Below, piece after piece: positions 19,461 through 29,118 of a stretch of 64,000 nt of DNA; position 1 is the stretch's first letter; every line of letters starts with the position of its first letter. A program made the translations under genes and the position numbers. The DNA is from Hyphomonas sp. (GTDB taxonomy: Bacteria > Pseudomonadota > Alphaproteobacteria > Caulobacterales > Hyphomonadaceae), in the NCBI RefSeq assembly GCF_018402285.1, contig NZ_JAGYJH010000003.1, forward strand, positions 1,406,099 through 1,470,098, given 5' to 3'. The notes beneath the pieces were generated by a model. The model was not told where the DNA came from, searched no databases, and was given only the letters and a program-made list of their open reading frames with translations.

Positions 19461-20824
19461 CTGCGCGGATCCTCGTCGTGGATGATATCGAGGCGAACCG
19501 CCGCCTGCTTCAGGCCAAGCTTGAAGCGCAGTACCACACGGTATTGCTCGCCGAGCACGGTGCCCAGGCGCTGGAACTTGCTCATGCCGAGGCCCCCGAG
19601 ATCATCCTGCTCGACGTGATGATGCCCGGTATGGATGGCTATGAGGTTTGCCGGCGCCTCAAGGCCGATCCGGTCACTTCCTATATCCCGGTCGTCATGG
19701 TCACCGCGCTCAGCGAGATGGAAGACCGCGTGCGCGGGCTGGACGCGGGGGCAGAGGACTTCCTCACCAAGCCGGTGGATGATTTCCTGCTGAATTCCCG
19801 CATCACTGCCCTGATGCGCTACAACACGGTTGCCTCCGAACTGCGCCAGCGCGAGGCCAGCGGCATCCGCTCCGGCGCGATGGAAGAACTCAACCGCGAC
19901 GAGATCGATCGGCCTTCCCGCATCTTCATCGTGGACGATGAGGCCCGCTCCTCTGCGCGCCTTGCCAACACCCTGCGCGCGCAGGGTCATAAGGCGACGA
20001 CCCTCATGGAAGCCGGCGACATGGGCGAGCTCGCCTCCGAACGGGTGGATGTCCTGATCCTCTCCCTTTCTGCCCGCAGCTTCGATCCGCTGAAACTGAT
20101 CGCGCATTTCAAGATGAACCCGGTCACCCGGTCCATTTCGGTGATCCTCATCTGCGATCCCCATGACAAGGCCAAGGCCCTGCGCGGGCTCGAGATCGGC
20201 GCCAGTGACATGATCACCATCCCGATTGACCGGCAGGAGCTGGCCGCGCGCATCCGCACCCAGACACGCCGTACACGGTATATCGATATTCTGCGCCAGC
20301 GCGTGGACCGGGGCCTTGAGCTTTCGGTCATCGACCAGCTCACCGGACTGCACAACCGGCGCTACATGAATGGCCAGCTTGAACAGTTCATGCAGCGCGC
20401 CGTGCGCGGCAACCAGCCCTTGTCGCTGATGATGGCCGACATCGACCACTTCAAGGCCGTCAACGACACCCATGGTCACCAGGCCGGGGATGATGTGCTG
20501 CGGGAAATCGGTAAGCGCCTGCGCGCCAATGTGCGCCCCACCGATGTCGTCTGCCGCACGGGCGGGGAAGAATTCGTCGTGCTGATGCCAAATACGCCAG
20601 GCGACCTTGCCTGCGCGGCGGCCGAGCGCATCCGCAAGGCTGTGGCCGCCGAAACGTTTCCCGTGTTGGGCGGGTCGCAGAGCCTGCGCATCACGGTGAG
20701 CGCCGGGGTCTCAACCTTGCAGGGCGCCGATGACAGGGCCGACGATCTGATGCACCGCGCCGATACCGCGCTTTACCAGGCCAAGACCGGCGGGCGCAAC
20801 CGCGTCGAGAGCATTGCGGCCTGA
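19457..20824 (+). CDS. pleD: PleD diguanylate cyclase/response regulator
   Basis: Two receiver domains plus GGDEF domain (RTGGEEFVVLMPNT); overlaps divK stop (ATGA). Confidence 0.95.
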   Translation: MTARILVVDDIEANRRLLQAKLEAQYHTVLLAEHGAQALELAHAEAPEIILLDVMMPGMDGYEVCRRLKADPVTSYIPVVMVTALSEMEDRVRGLDAGAEDFLTKPVDDFLLNSRITALMRYNTVASELRQREASGIRSGAMEELNRDEIDRPSRIFIVDDEARSSARLANTLRAQGHKATTLMEAGDMGELASERVDVLILSLSARSFDPLKLIAHFKMNPVTRSISVILICDPHDKAKALRGLEIGASDMITIPIDRQELAARIRTQTRRTRYIDILRQRVDRGLELSVIDQLTGLHNRRYMNGQLEQFMQRAVRGNQPLSLMMADIDHFKAVNDTHGHQAGDDVLREIGKRLRANVRPTDVVCRTGGEEFVVLMPNTPGDLACAAAERIRKAVAAETFPVLGGSQSLRITVSAGVSTLQGADDRADDLMHRADTALYQAKTGGRNRVESIAA

Positions 20825-20886
20825 TTGACTTCCCGCTTTGGCAGGCTCACAGCGGCACAGTAGCTGGCTGAGGAAGCTCTGCGCTC

Positions 20887-22113
20887 ATGACAGACCGTTT
20901 CGCGGCGTTCCGGTATTCTTCCTATGCCCGCTATTTCATCTCGCGCTTCTTCACATCGTTCTCGGTGCAGGTTCTGTCGGTTGCGGTTGGCTGGCAGATC
21001 TATGACGCGACGCGCGATCCGGCGCTGCTGGGATGGATCGGGCTCGTCCAGTTCCTGCCGGCCCTCTGCCTTGTCGTTGTGACTGGCAATGTGGCAGACC
21101 GGCTGGGCCGGCGCCTTGTCATGGCCTGCGCGATGCTGCTGATGATGGCCTGCGCGGGCGCCATCCTCTACCTTGCCACGACTGACCAGTTCGCGCCGGT
21201 CCTTGTGCTGAGCGTGCTGACCCTGTTCGGGGTGGCGCGCGCCTTTTATGGCCCGGCCTCGACCAGCCTTGCGGTCAATCTTGTGCCCAGGGAAGTGTTT
21301 CCCAATGCGGTGGGGTGGATATCTTCCTCCTGGCAGCTGGCGACGATTGCCGGACCGGTGGCAGGCGGGCTGCTCTACGGCCTCTCGCCCATGGCCGCCT
21401 ATGGCACCGCCACGACCCTCTTTGCCTTGGGCGCCGCGCTTATCCTGACGATCCCCAAGCCCATCCAGCAGGTCGACAAGGCGCCCACGACCCTCTCCAG
21501 CCTCCTTGGGGGCTTCAGCTATATCTGGAAGGAGAAGATCGTTCTGGGCGCCATCACGCTCGATCTCTTTGCGGTGCTGCTGGGCGGGGCGGTGGCGCTG
21601 ATGCCGGTCTATGCCCGGGATATCCTGGATGTCGGCGAGTTGGGCCTTGGCCTCCTGCGGGCCGCGCCGGGCGTGGGGGCGATCATCGCCATCGCGCTGA
21701 TCACGGCGTTCCCGATCCGGGACTATGCCGGGTGGATCCTGCTCGTGTCGGTTGGGTTCTTCGGCCTCGCAACCGCTGTGTTTGGCGCCTCAACCCTCGC
21801 CTGGGTCTCGATCCTGGCGCTGATTTGTGTGGGCGGTTTCGACATGATCTCGGTCTATGTCCGCGAGATACTGGTGCAGATCCGGACGCCCGATCAGCTG
21901 CGGGGGCGGGTGAATGCAGTGAACTCGATCTTTGTCGGGGCGTCCAATGAACTGGGGGAGACGCGGGCCGGGTTCATGGCGGCGGCGCTGGGGCCGGTGT
22001 TTACGGTGGTAGCCGGGGGAATTGCGGCGGTCGGCGTGGCGGGGCTGTCGGCCTTCCTCTTCCCCAAGTTACGGGATGCGCGGCGGCTGCAGGAGGGTCG
22101 GCCGGAAGCGTAA
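20887..22113 (+). CDS. MFS transporter (EntS-like)
   Basis: 12-TM pattern, NVADRLGRRLVMACAMLL, YGPASTSLAVNLVPREVFPNAVGW. Confidence 0.9.
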   Translation: MTDRFAAFRYSSYARYFISRFFTSFSVQVLSVAVGWQIYDATRDPALLGWIGLVQFLPALCLVVVTGNVADRLGRRLVMACAMLLMMACAGAILYLATTDQFAPVLVLSVLTLFGVARAFYGPASTSLAVNLVPREVFPNAVGWISSSWQLATIAGPVAGGLLYGLSPMAAYGTATTLFALGAALILTIPKPIQQVDKAPTTLSSLLGGFSYIWKEKIVLGAITLDLFAVLLGGAVALMPVYARDILDVGELGLGLLRAAPGVGAIIAIALITAFPIRDYAGWILLVSVGFFGLATAVFGASTLAWVSILALICVGGFDMISVYVREILVQIRTPDQLRGRVNAVNSIFVGASNELGETRAGFMAAALGPVFTVVAGGIAAVGVAGLSAFLFPKLRDARRLQEGRPEA

Positions 22114-22124
22114 GACCAAGAAAA

Positions 22125-22150
22125 AACCCGCGCCGGAAAGCGCGGGTTCT
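22125..22150. terminator. Stem-loop terminator between MFS gene and rpmG (possibly bidirectional)
   Basis: aacccgcg-ccggaaag-cgcgggttctttg flanked by A- and T-rich tracts. Confidence 0.75.
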
Positions 22151-22177
22151 TTGAAAATTTCCAAAAGGAACAAGACG

Positions 22178-22345
22178 TTACTTGATCTTGCCTTCTTTGA
22201 ACTCGACATGTTTTTTCGCGACGGGATCATACTTCCGCTGGACCATTTTCTCGGTCATCGTGCGCGGGTTCTTCTTCGTCACATAGAAAAAGCCGGTATC
22301 AGCCGTCGAGTTGAGGCGGATTTTGATGGTTGCGGGTTTGGCCAT
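22178..22345 (-). CDS. rpmG: 50S ribosomal protein L33
   Basis: [55 protein letters not shown]; below ORF-track length cutoff. Confidence 0.96.
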   Translation of the reverse strand: MAKPATIKIRLNSTADTGFFYVTKKNPRTMTEKMVQRKYDPVAKKHVEFKEGKIK

Positions 22346-22460
22346 GTCGCGGCCCTTCTGATCTGGGGTGAATCCGGAAAACGCGCTTAATGGCGAGGGT
22401 TCCGGGGGAAGTCAAGCGGCATTGGACGGCCATGAGCGGCCATTTCCGGCCCCTTTCGGG

Positions 22461-23186
22461 TCAAAGACGGTCAGTCTGATGCCCGCTGCGGGTCCAGCGC
22501 AGATAGGGCGGGCGGTGATCCTCATCCGGTTTGGCAAGGCGCTCACCGATCTCTTCCAGCATGAACCGGGTAACCGAGGGCAGGTCGAGCTTCATGGCAT
22601 CGGCGAGCGTCACCCATTGCAGGTCAGAGAGTTCCGCCCCGTCCACAGGGGGGCGCTCGTCGATCAGGGCCTCTTCGGCCTCGGCCATGAAGAAGCGCGC
22701 ATCGAAGCGCCGGGGCCGGTAAGGCGGGGTGACCGCGCGGCCGATGAAGGTCAGCGGAGCCAGATCAGGCGCGATGTCCATCCTGTGGAAATCGTCCCAG
22801 CCAACCGGGCACATGTCCGGCATCTCGGCCGAGCGGCCCATGATCAGGCCGGTTTCCTCGAACAGCTCGCGAATCGCCGTCAACGCCATGGAACGGGGCA
22901 GCCGGCGCGATTGGAGGCGTAGTTTCGCTTCGACATCTGCGCGCAGTTCCTGCCAGGCAATCGCCTTGCCGTCATGTGGGTCAACGCGCCCGCCGGGGAA
23001 CACATATTTATCTGGCATGAAGGCATTGGTGCCCGCGCGCTTGCCCATCAGCACGCGCGGCTGGGCCTGGTCGCGCCGCACGAGGATCAGCGTGGCCGCA
23101 TCCCTGGGGCGCAGGCTCGGCTTTCCCCGAATGATGACGTCGCCGTCTTCTTCTTTATCGAACGCGGATCTGAGCATGCCGGACAT
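22461..23186 (-). CDS. NUDIX hydrolase
   Basis: KYVFPGGRVDPHDG...ALTAIRELFEETGLIMG Nudix-like box. Confidence 0.9.
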   Translation of the reverse strand: MSGMLRSAFDKEEDGDVIIRGKPSLRPRDAATLILVRRDQAQPRVLMGKRAGTNAFMPDKYVFPGGRVDPHDGKAIAWQELRADVEAKLRLQSRRLPRSMALTAIRELFEETGLIMGRSAEMPDMCPVGWDDFHRMDIAPDLAPLTFIGRAVTPPYRPRRFDARFFMAEAEEALIDERPPVDGAELSDLQWVTLADAMKLDLPSVTRFMLEEIGERLAKPDEDHRPPYLRWTRSGHQTDRL

Positions 23187-25578
23187 GAGGCAGTCCTATA
23201 GGCGAATCCCGGCCTCTGAAACCGTGACGTAGGGAGAGGTCGCCGCGTTGTTGCGGCGCAGCATTGCCGGGGCGCTGCGAGCGCTCATCTGCGCTTCGGT
23301 TTGCCCTTTTGGGCAGCGTACGCTTGTCGAATTTCGGTTTGCCGCGGCGCGGCGGGCCGCCGCCCCCTCCGCCACCACTGCGCCCGCGCGGCGCGCCGCG
23401 TTCACGGGTGATTGCCTGACGGGCCGCCTTGCGGCCAGGTGGCGGGGGCAGGGGCTCTGACAGCATTTCCAGGAGCAGCCCGCCCTGCAGGGGGGTGACT
23501 TCCCGCAGCTTTACACGGACCATCTGACCGATGGAGAAGGTCTTGCCCGAGCCGCGTGCATAGACCGCCACGGCGGCCTCGTCATGAATCCAGTAATCCT
23601 CCGAGATGGACGAGATCGGCACAAAGCCATCCGCGCCTGATCCCGCCAGCGACACGAAGAGGCCGGCCGGCGTCACGCCCGTGATGCGGCCATCAAATTC
23701 CGCGCCAACCCGGTCTGACAGGAAGATCGCAAGATACCGGTCGGTCGCGTCGCGTTCGGCGGCCATCGAGCGGCGCTCGGTGGTGGAGATGTGCTCGGCA
23801 ATCTCCTCAAGGCGCGACGCGGCGCGCTCGGAGAGACCGTCCGGGCCGAAATCATGCGCCCGGATCAGCGCGCGGTGGACCACAAGGTCTGCATACCGGC
23901 GGATGGGCGAGGTGAAGTGGGCATATTTGGGAAGGTTGAGGCCAAAGTGGCCAAGGTTTTCTTCCGAATAGATCGCCTGCGCCTGCGTGCGCAGCACCAT
24001 CTGGGAGATCATCCCTTCATAATCCCCGCCCCGGATTTCAGCGAGCAGGCGATTGAACTTGTGCGTCTGCGGACGTTCCCCGATATTCCACTTCATGTCG
24101 AGCGTCTGCAGGAACTCGGCAAACGCGGCCACTTTCGCGTCCGACGGTGTGTCATGCACACGGTACATGACGGGGCTGTTCTTCTGCTCCAGCGTTTCAG
24201 CGGCCGCCACGTTCGCCTGGATCATGAACTCTTCGATCAGGCGGTGGGCGTCGAGGCGTACCTTGGTGGTGATGCCATCAAGCTCGCCTTCAGGTGTGAA
24301 CATGATCCGCCGCTCAGGCATGTCGAGGTCAAGCGGGCTGCGGATGTCGCGCGCCCTGGAGACCGCCGCATAGGCGCCCCAGAGCGGTTTGAGCACCGTC
24401 TCCAGCAGCTCTTCCGCCTTGCCGCCGGGTTTGCCATCAATGGCGTCCTGCGCCTCTTCATAGGAAAGTTTTGCCGCTGAGCGCATCGTGGCGCGCAGGA
24501 AGCGGTGGCGTTTCTTGTGGCCATCTGCGGAGAATATCATCTCTAGCGCCAGGCACGGCCGGTCTTCATTCTCGCGCAGCGAGCAGGCATCTGCTGACAG
24601 CTCAAAGGGCAGCATGGGGACGACCCGGTCCGGGAAATAGGTCGAGTTGCCGCGTTTTTCCGCTTCCTTGTCGAGGGCGGAGCCTTCGGTGACGTAAGCG
24701 GCGACATCGGCAATGGCGACGATCACCTTCCAGCCGCCATCCTGCGTCTGCTCGGCCCAGACGGCGTCGTCATGGTCGCGTGCGTCATGCGGGTCGATGG
24801 TGATCAGGGGCGTATCGCGAAGATCCGTTCTGGGAACGTCCGCCGGCTCCTTCCCGCGCGCTTCAACCAGCGCGGCTTCGGGGAAGTCCACCGGGATGTC
24901 ATGGGCATAGATGGCGATGAGGCTGGCCGAGCGGGCATCGGTGATATGGCCAATGACCTCCTTCACCACACCTAGTGGCGGGCCCATCTGGCGGCGCCCT
25001 TCCGGCTTAGGCTCGGCCACCACGAGATCGCCGTCCCTGGCGCCCTTGCGGTCGCCTTCCTGGATCAGCAGTTCGCGGCGTTCCTTGCGGCTGGCGGGGA
25101 TGACCCGGCCGCCGCGCGGGCCCTGTTCAAAGAGGCCGACGATGCGGTCGCTGAGGCGCTTCTCGAGCAGCGTGATGACATAGGCGCGCCATTCGCCGTC
25201 TTCGCGGCCCACGATCTTGCAGATCGCCCGGTCGCCCTTGCCCGGCGCGCGGCCACGGCTCTTGCCCGAGGGACCTCCATAGATCAGCTCCGGCCCGAAG
25301 AGGCCGCTCGCGCCGAGGCACTGGCCGACAAGATCGCCCTCCCTGGTGAGGCGGGTAAACTCAACAAGGCCCGAAGGGGGCGGGCGGTCGGTCTGCGCAA
25401 AGCTGCGCTTGCCTGTGCGCTCCAGCTTGCCTTCCTCCTCGAGGGCTTTGAGCACCTCGCGTAGCAGGGCGCGCTCCTGGCCCTTTACTTTAAGGCCCCG
25501 GGCAATATCGGCTTTGCTGGTCGCGTCCGGATTTTCTTTCAGAAAATCAAGGACAGTCTGTCTGTCTGGAAAACTCAT
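23155..25578 (-). CDS. rnr: Ribonuclease R
   Basis: DPHDARDHDDAVWAEQ, LPFELSADACSLRENEDRPCLALEM, YAHFTSPIRRYADLVVHRAL, S1 domain. Confidence 0.95.
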   Translation of the reverse strand: MSFPDRQTVLDFLKENPDATSKADIARGLKVKGQERALLREVLKALEEEGKLERTGKRSFAQTDRPPPSGLVEFTRLTREGDLVGQCLGASGLFGPELIYGGPSGKSRGRAPGKGDRAICKIVGREDGEWRAYVITLLEKRLSDRIVGLFEQGPRGGRVIPASRKERRELLIQEGDRKGARDGDLVVAEPKPEGRRQMGPPLGVVKEVIGHITDARSASLIAIYAHDIPVDFPEAALVEARGKEPADVPRTDLRDTPLITIDPHDARDHDDAVWAEQTQDGGWKVIVAIADVAAYVTEGSALDKEAEKRGNSTYFPDRVVPMLPFELSADACSLRENEDRPCLALEMIFSADGHKKRHRFLRATMRSAAKLSYEEAQDAIDGKPGGKAEELLETVLKPLWGAYAAVSRARDIRSPLDLDMPERRIMFTPEGELDGITTKVRLDAHRLIEEFMIQANVAAAETLEQKNSPVMYRVHDTPSDAKVAAFAEFLQTLDMKWNIGERPQTHKFNRLLAEIRGGDYEGMISQMVLRTQAQAIYSEENLGHFGLNLPKYAHFTSPIRRYADLVVHRALIRAHDFGPDGLSERAASRLEEIAEHISTTERRSMAAERDATDRYLAIFLSDRVGAEFDGRITGVTPAGLFVSLAGSGADGFVPISSISEDYWIHDEAAVAVYARGSGKTFSIGQMVRVKLREVTPLQGGLLLEMLSEPLPPPPGRKAARQAITRERGAPRGRSGGGGGGGPPRRGKPKFDKRTLPKRANRSADERSQRPGNAAPQQRGDLSLRHGFRGRDSPIGLPHVRHAQIRVR

Positions 25579-25637
25579 GGTGCCCGATATAGGGCAGTTC
25601 GCGCCCGATTGCGCGGGAATTTATGCGAAACGGGCCC

Positions 25638-25997
25638 TTATCGCACCAGTTGCACGAGGATTGCCGTGGCGCCGCCCTCGGTATTGGTTGTCAGGCGCAC
25701 AAGGCGGGCGGAGATGAACACGCACTGGCCGGGCACCACGACCGTCTCGATATTGTCGGTCTCGTCAAAGTCAGGATCGCCCGAAAGGATCACCGCGTTC
25801 ACCGCATTTCCGCCGCCATGGCACACCTGCAGCACCGGTGTTGAGAGCACCTGCGCGCCTTCAGGCAGCGGCTGGCTGACCAGCACGGGCACGACCTGCT
25901 TGCCCTTGGCTGTCACGCGGATGGGCGGGGGCACCTGCGCAAAGGCCGGGGCGGCCAGCACGGCGGCGATTGTGGCCAGGAATATGGTCCGGATCAT
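25638..25997 (-). CDS. Hypothetical secreted protein
   Basis: Signal peptide MIRTIFLATIAAVLAAPAFAQ; no recognised domain. Confidence 0.6.
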   Translation of the reverse strand: MIRTIFLATIAAVLAAPAFAQVPPPIRVTAKGKQVVPVLVSQPLPEGAQVLSTPVLQVCHGGGNAVNAVILSGDPDFDETDNIETVVVPGQCVFISARLVRLTTNTEGGATAILVQLVR

Positions 25998-26063
25998 GAC
26001 AGTGCCTTGCGTCTGCGCGACTCGATGTGCCGGAGGTTGCTCGCGGCCCCGCCAGTGTCAATC

Positions 26064-26402
26064 TCAGCGCAGCAGCGTGACGCTTGCCCGGACTGTGCCC
26101 TCGCCCTTCCAAACGGCAAGGTCGATCTGATCGCCGGCGAAGAAACCGCATCTCCCGCGCGACAGCAGCTGCTTTCGGGCACCAATTTGGACGCTGAGCG
26201 TTTCCGGGTTGGGGGTAGAGGCGGCGCTGTGATAGCAGATGCGGAAGACTGGCAATGTGCCGGCATCGGTCAGGCCGGGCGGCGCCATGAAGACGGTCTC
26301 GCTGACCTTGTCCCGCACGTAGATTTCCATCTCGTAGGCGCTGGCCGCGCCTGAGGGCGCGCCCATAAGGGTGATTGCGGAAAACAAGGCAGGCAGGAGC
26401 AT
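26064..26402 (-). CDS. Hypothetical secreted protein
   Basis: Signal-like MLLPALFSAITLMGAPSGAASA then YEMEIYVRDKVSETVFMAPPG...; no recognised domain. Confidence 0.55.
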   Translation of the reverse strand: MLLPALFSAITLMGAPSGAASAYEMEIYVRDKVSETVFMAPPGLTDAGTLPVFRICYHSAASTPNPETLSVQIGARKQLLSRGRCGFFAGDQIDLAVWKGEGTVRASVTLLR

Positions 26403-26467
26403 GGCGGGAGCCTCCGGTCAACTTCCTCCGCATACGCGCAGAGGGAAGCTGAAGGGAGGGTGAATGG

Positions 26468-29059
26468 CTATTCCTCAGCCTTTTTCGCTGCCGCCTTCTT
26501 CTTTGGCGCAGCTTTCTTCGCGGCTGGCTTCCTGGCCGCCGCTTTCTTTGCCGGCGCCTTCTTCTTGGCGGCGCCGCCCTTGGCATTCACGAGGTCGATG
26601 GCTTGGTCCAGCGTCACTCTGTCAGGCGTGATTTCCTTGGGCAGGGTGGCGTTGACCTTGCCCCATTTTACGTAGGGGCCATAGCGGCCCTCGAAGACTT
26701 CGATGGCGCCGCCATCGGGGTGGTCGCCGAGGGATTTGAGCGCGGCCGCACCGCCGCGGGCCGAGCCGCGGGCTTTCTTGTCCTCGATCAGCGAGACAGC
26801 GTGGTTGACGCCGATGGTGAACACGTCGCGCGGGTCCTTGAGGTTCGCATAGGTCTTGCCATGCTGAACATAGGGGCCGAAGCGGCCGAAATTGGCGAGG
26901 ATCATCTCGCCATCTTCCGGGTGGGGGCCAACTTCGCGCGGCAGGCTGAGCAGCTCGACCGCGCGGTCGAGCGTCAGCTCGGCGGCATTGTCTGCCTTGG
27001 CAAGGCTTGCCCGCTTGGGCTTCTCGCCATTGGCCATTTCCACATACGGGCCAAAGCGGCCGGATTTGAGGAAGATCATCGCGCCCGTATCCGGGTGCAG
27101 GCCGAGCTCGTTGCCGTCCGGGCTGATGGCCGAATCTCCGCCCTCGGAGGAAAACTGGCGGGTGTACTTGCATTCAGGGTGGCGCGAGCAGCCGACAAAG
27201 GCGCCGAACTTGCCGAGCTTCATCGACAGCTCGCCCTCTTTGCACAGCGGGCAGAGGCGCGGGTTCTCGATGGTGTTGCCGTCCGCGTCCTGGCGCGGGA
27301 ATACATAGGCGCCCAGCGCCTCGTTCAGCGCGTCGAGCACGGCAGAGACACGAAGGTCCTTTGTGCCGTCGATGTCGGCGGCAAACTGCTGCCAGAATTC
27401 GCGCAGGAACACTTTCCAGTCGAGCTTGCCATCGGAGATGACGTCGAGCTTTTCTTCCAGGCCCGCCGTGAAGTCATACTCCACATAGCGGCTGAAGAAG
27501 TTTTCAAGGAAGGCGGTGACGAGCCGGCCTTTATCCTCCGGCACCAGCGCCTTGCCCTCGATGCGGACATAGCCGCGGTCTTCCAGGGTGGAGAGGGTGG
27601 AGGCGTAGGTCGAGGGACGGCCGATGCCGAGTTCTTCCAGCCGCTTGACGAGTGAGGCTTCGGTATAGCGCGGGGGCGGCTGGGTGAAGGACTGGTTGGC
27701 GTCAGCCTTAAGAAGGTCAGAATGCTGACCTTCTGCCATTTTCGGCAGGCGGCCTTCGGCGTCCTCATCATCATCGCCGGCGTCATGGCCTTCGGCGTAG
27801 AGCTTGATGTAGCCGTCAAACACCAGCACCTGGCCGGTGGCGCGCAGGGCGGCGCGCTTGTCCTTGGAGGTCAGGTCGATGGTGGTGCGCTCGAACAGGG
27901 CGGTTTCCATCTGGGACGCGACAGCCCGGCGCCAGACCAGCGTGTAGAGTTTCTTCAGGTCTCCGTCGCCGTGATAGTCTTCCGGGCGCAGATTGAAGTC
28001 GGTGGGGCGGACAGCTTCGTGGGCCTCCTGCGCGTTCTTTGCCTTGGAGGAATAGCGCCGGGTATTTTCCGGCAGGTAGCGCGCGCCATAGTTCGACTGG
28101 ATCATGGTGCGGGCGGCGACATAGGCCTCCTCGGCCATGTTGACCCCGTCGGTACGCATATAGGTGATGCGGCCTTCCTCGTAGAGCTTCTGGGCGGCCT
28201 GCATGGTGCGCTTGGCGGAGAAGCCGAGCTTGCGGCTGGCTTCCTGCTGCAGCGTCGAGGTAATGAAGGGCGGGGGCGGGTTGCGCTTGACCGGCTTGGC
28301 TTCAACCGAGGTGACCGAATAGCCGCCTACCTTGACGATCTCCAGCGCGCGGTCGGCCTCCCCCTTGTTGCTGAGGGTGAACTTCTTCAGCGTCTCGCCA
28401 TCCAGAGAATGCAGCCGGGCCTCGAAATGGGAGCCATCGGGCGCGCGCAGTTCGGCGGCAATGTTCCAGTATTCCTGAGGCCGGAAGCTCTCGATCTCGT
28501 TTTCCCGGTCGCAGACGATGCGCAAGGCAACCGACTGGACGCGGCCGGCCGAGCGGGAACCCGGCAGCTTGCGCCAGAGAACGGGCGAAAGGTTGAAGCC
28601 GACGAGATAGTCCAGCGCCCGGCGGGCGAGATAGGCGTCGACGAGTTCCTCATCGAGCTTGCGGGGGTGCTCCATCGCCTGGGTCACGGCGCTCTTGGTG
28701 ATCGCGTTGAACACCACGCGCTCGACCGCCATGTCCTTTTTCAGGGCCCGGCGCTTCTTCAGCGCCTCGATCAGGTGCCAGGAGATGGCCTCGCCCTCGC
28801 GATCAGGGTCGGTCGCCAGGATCAGCGTGTCGGCGTCCTTGAGGGCATTGGCGATGTCGGAAATACGCTTTGCGGACTTGGCATCGGCTTCCCAGACCAT
28901 CTCAAAGTCGTTTTCAGGGTCAACCGAGCCGTTTTTCGACGGCAAATCGCGGATATGCCCGTAGGAAGCGAGGACCTTATAGTCCTTGCCCAGGTACTTG
29001 TTGATCGTTTTGGCCTTTGCCGGAGACTCGACGACGACAAGCTTCATGCGGGGGTCCAC
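26468..29059 (-). CDS. topA: DNA topoisomerase I, with Lys/Ala-rich C-terminal tail
   Basis: MKLVVVESPAKAKTINKYLGKDYKVLASYGHIRDLP, DPDREGEAISWHL, YMRTDGVNM; tail KKKAPAKKAAARKPAAKKAAPKKKAAAKKAEE. Confidence 0.97.
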   Translation of the reverse strand: MDPRMKLVVVESPAKAKTINKYLGKDYKVLASYGHIRDLPSKNGSVDPENDFEMVWEADAKSAKRISDIANALKDADTLILATDPDREGEAISWHLIEALKKRRALKKDMAVERVVFNAITKSAVTQAMEHPRKLDEELVDAYLARRALDYLVGFNLSPVLWRKLPGSRSAGRVQSVALRIVCDRENEIESFRPQEYWNIAAELRAPDGSHFEARLHSLDGETLKKFTLSNKGEADRALEIVKVGGYSVTSVEAKPVKRNPPPPFITSTLQQEASRKLGFSAKRTMQAAQKLYEEGRITYMRTDGVNMAEEAYVAARTMIQSNYGARYLPENTRRYSSKAKNAQEAHEAVRPTDFNLRPEDYHGDGDLKKLYTLVWRRAVASQMETALFERTTIDLTSKDKRAALRATGQVLVFDGYIKLYAEGHDAGDDDEDAEGRLPKMAEGQHSDLLKADANQSFTQPPPRYTEASLVKRLEELGIGRPSTYASTLSTLEDRGYVRIEGKALVPEDKGRLVTAFLENFFSRYVEYDFTAGLEEKLDVISDGKLDWKVFLREFWQQFAADIDGTKDLRVSAVLDALNEALGAYVFPRQDADGNTIENPRLCPLCKEGELSMKLGKFGAFVGCSRHPECKYTRQFSSEGGDSAISPDGNELGLHPDTGAMIFLKSGRFGPYVEMANGEKPKRASLAKADNAAELTLDRAVELLSLPREVGPHPEDGEMILANFGRFGPYVQHGKTYANLKDPRDVFTIGVNHAVSLIEDKKARGSARGGAAALKSLGDHPDGGAIEVFEGRYGPYVKWGKVNATLPKEITPDRVTLDQAIDLVNAKGGAAKKKAPAKKAAARKPAAKKAAPKKKAAAKKAEE

Positions 29060-29118
29060 CTCTTCAAGGGCGGCAGAGATGGTCTGCCACGGCAGGGGCT
29101 GTCAAGGCCGCTGCGGTT

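Noticed and set aside
26468-26580. Lys/Ala-rich TopA tail as a novel domain
   Set aside because: Low-complexity KA-rich tails are common in alphaproteobacterial TopA; not unusual.
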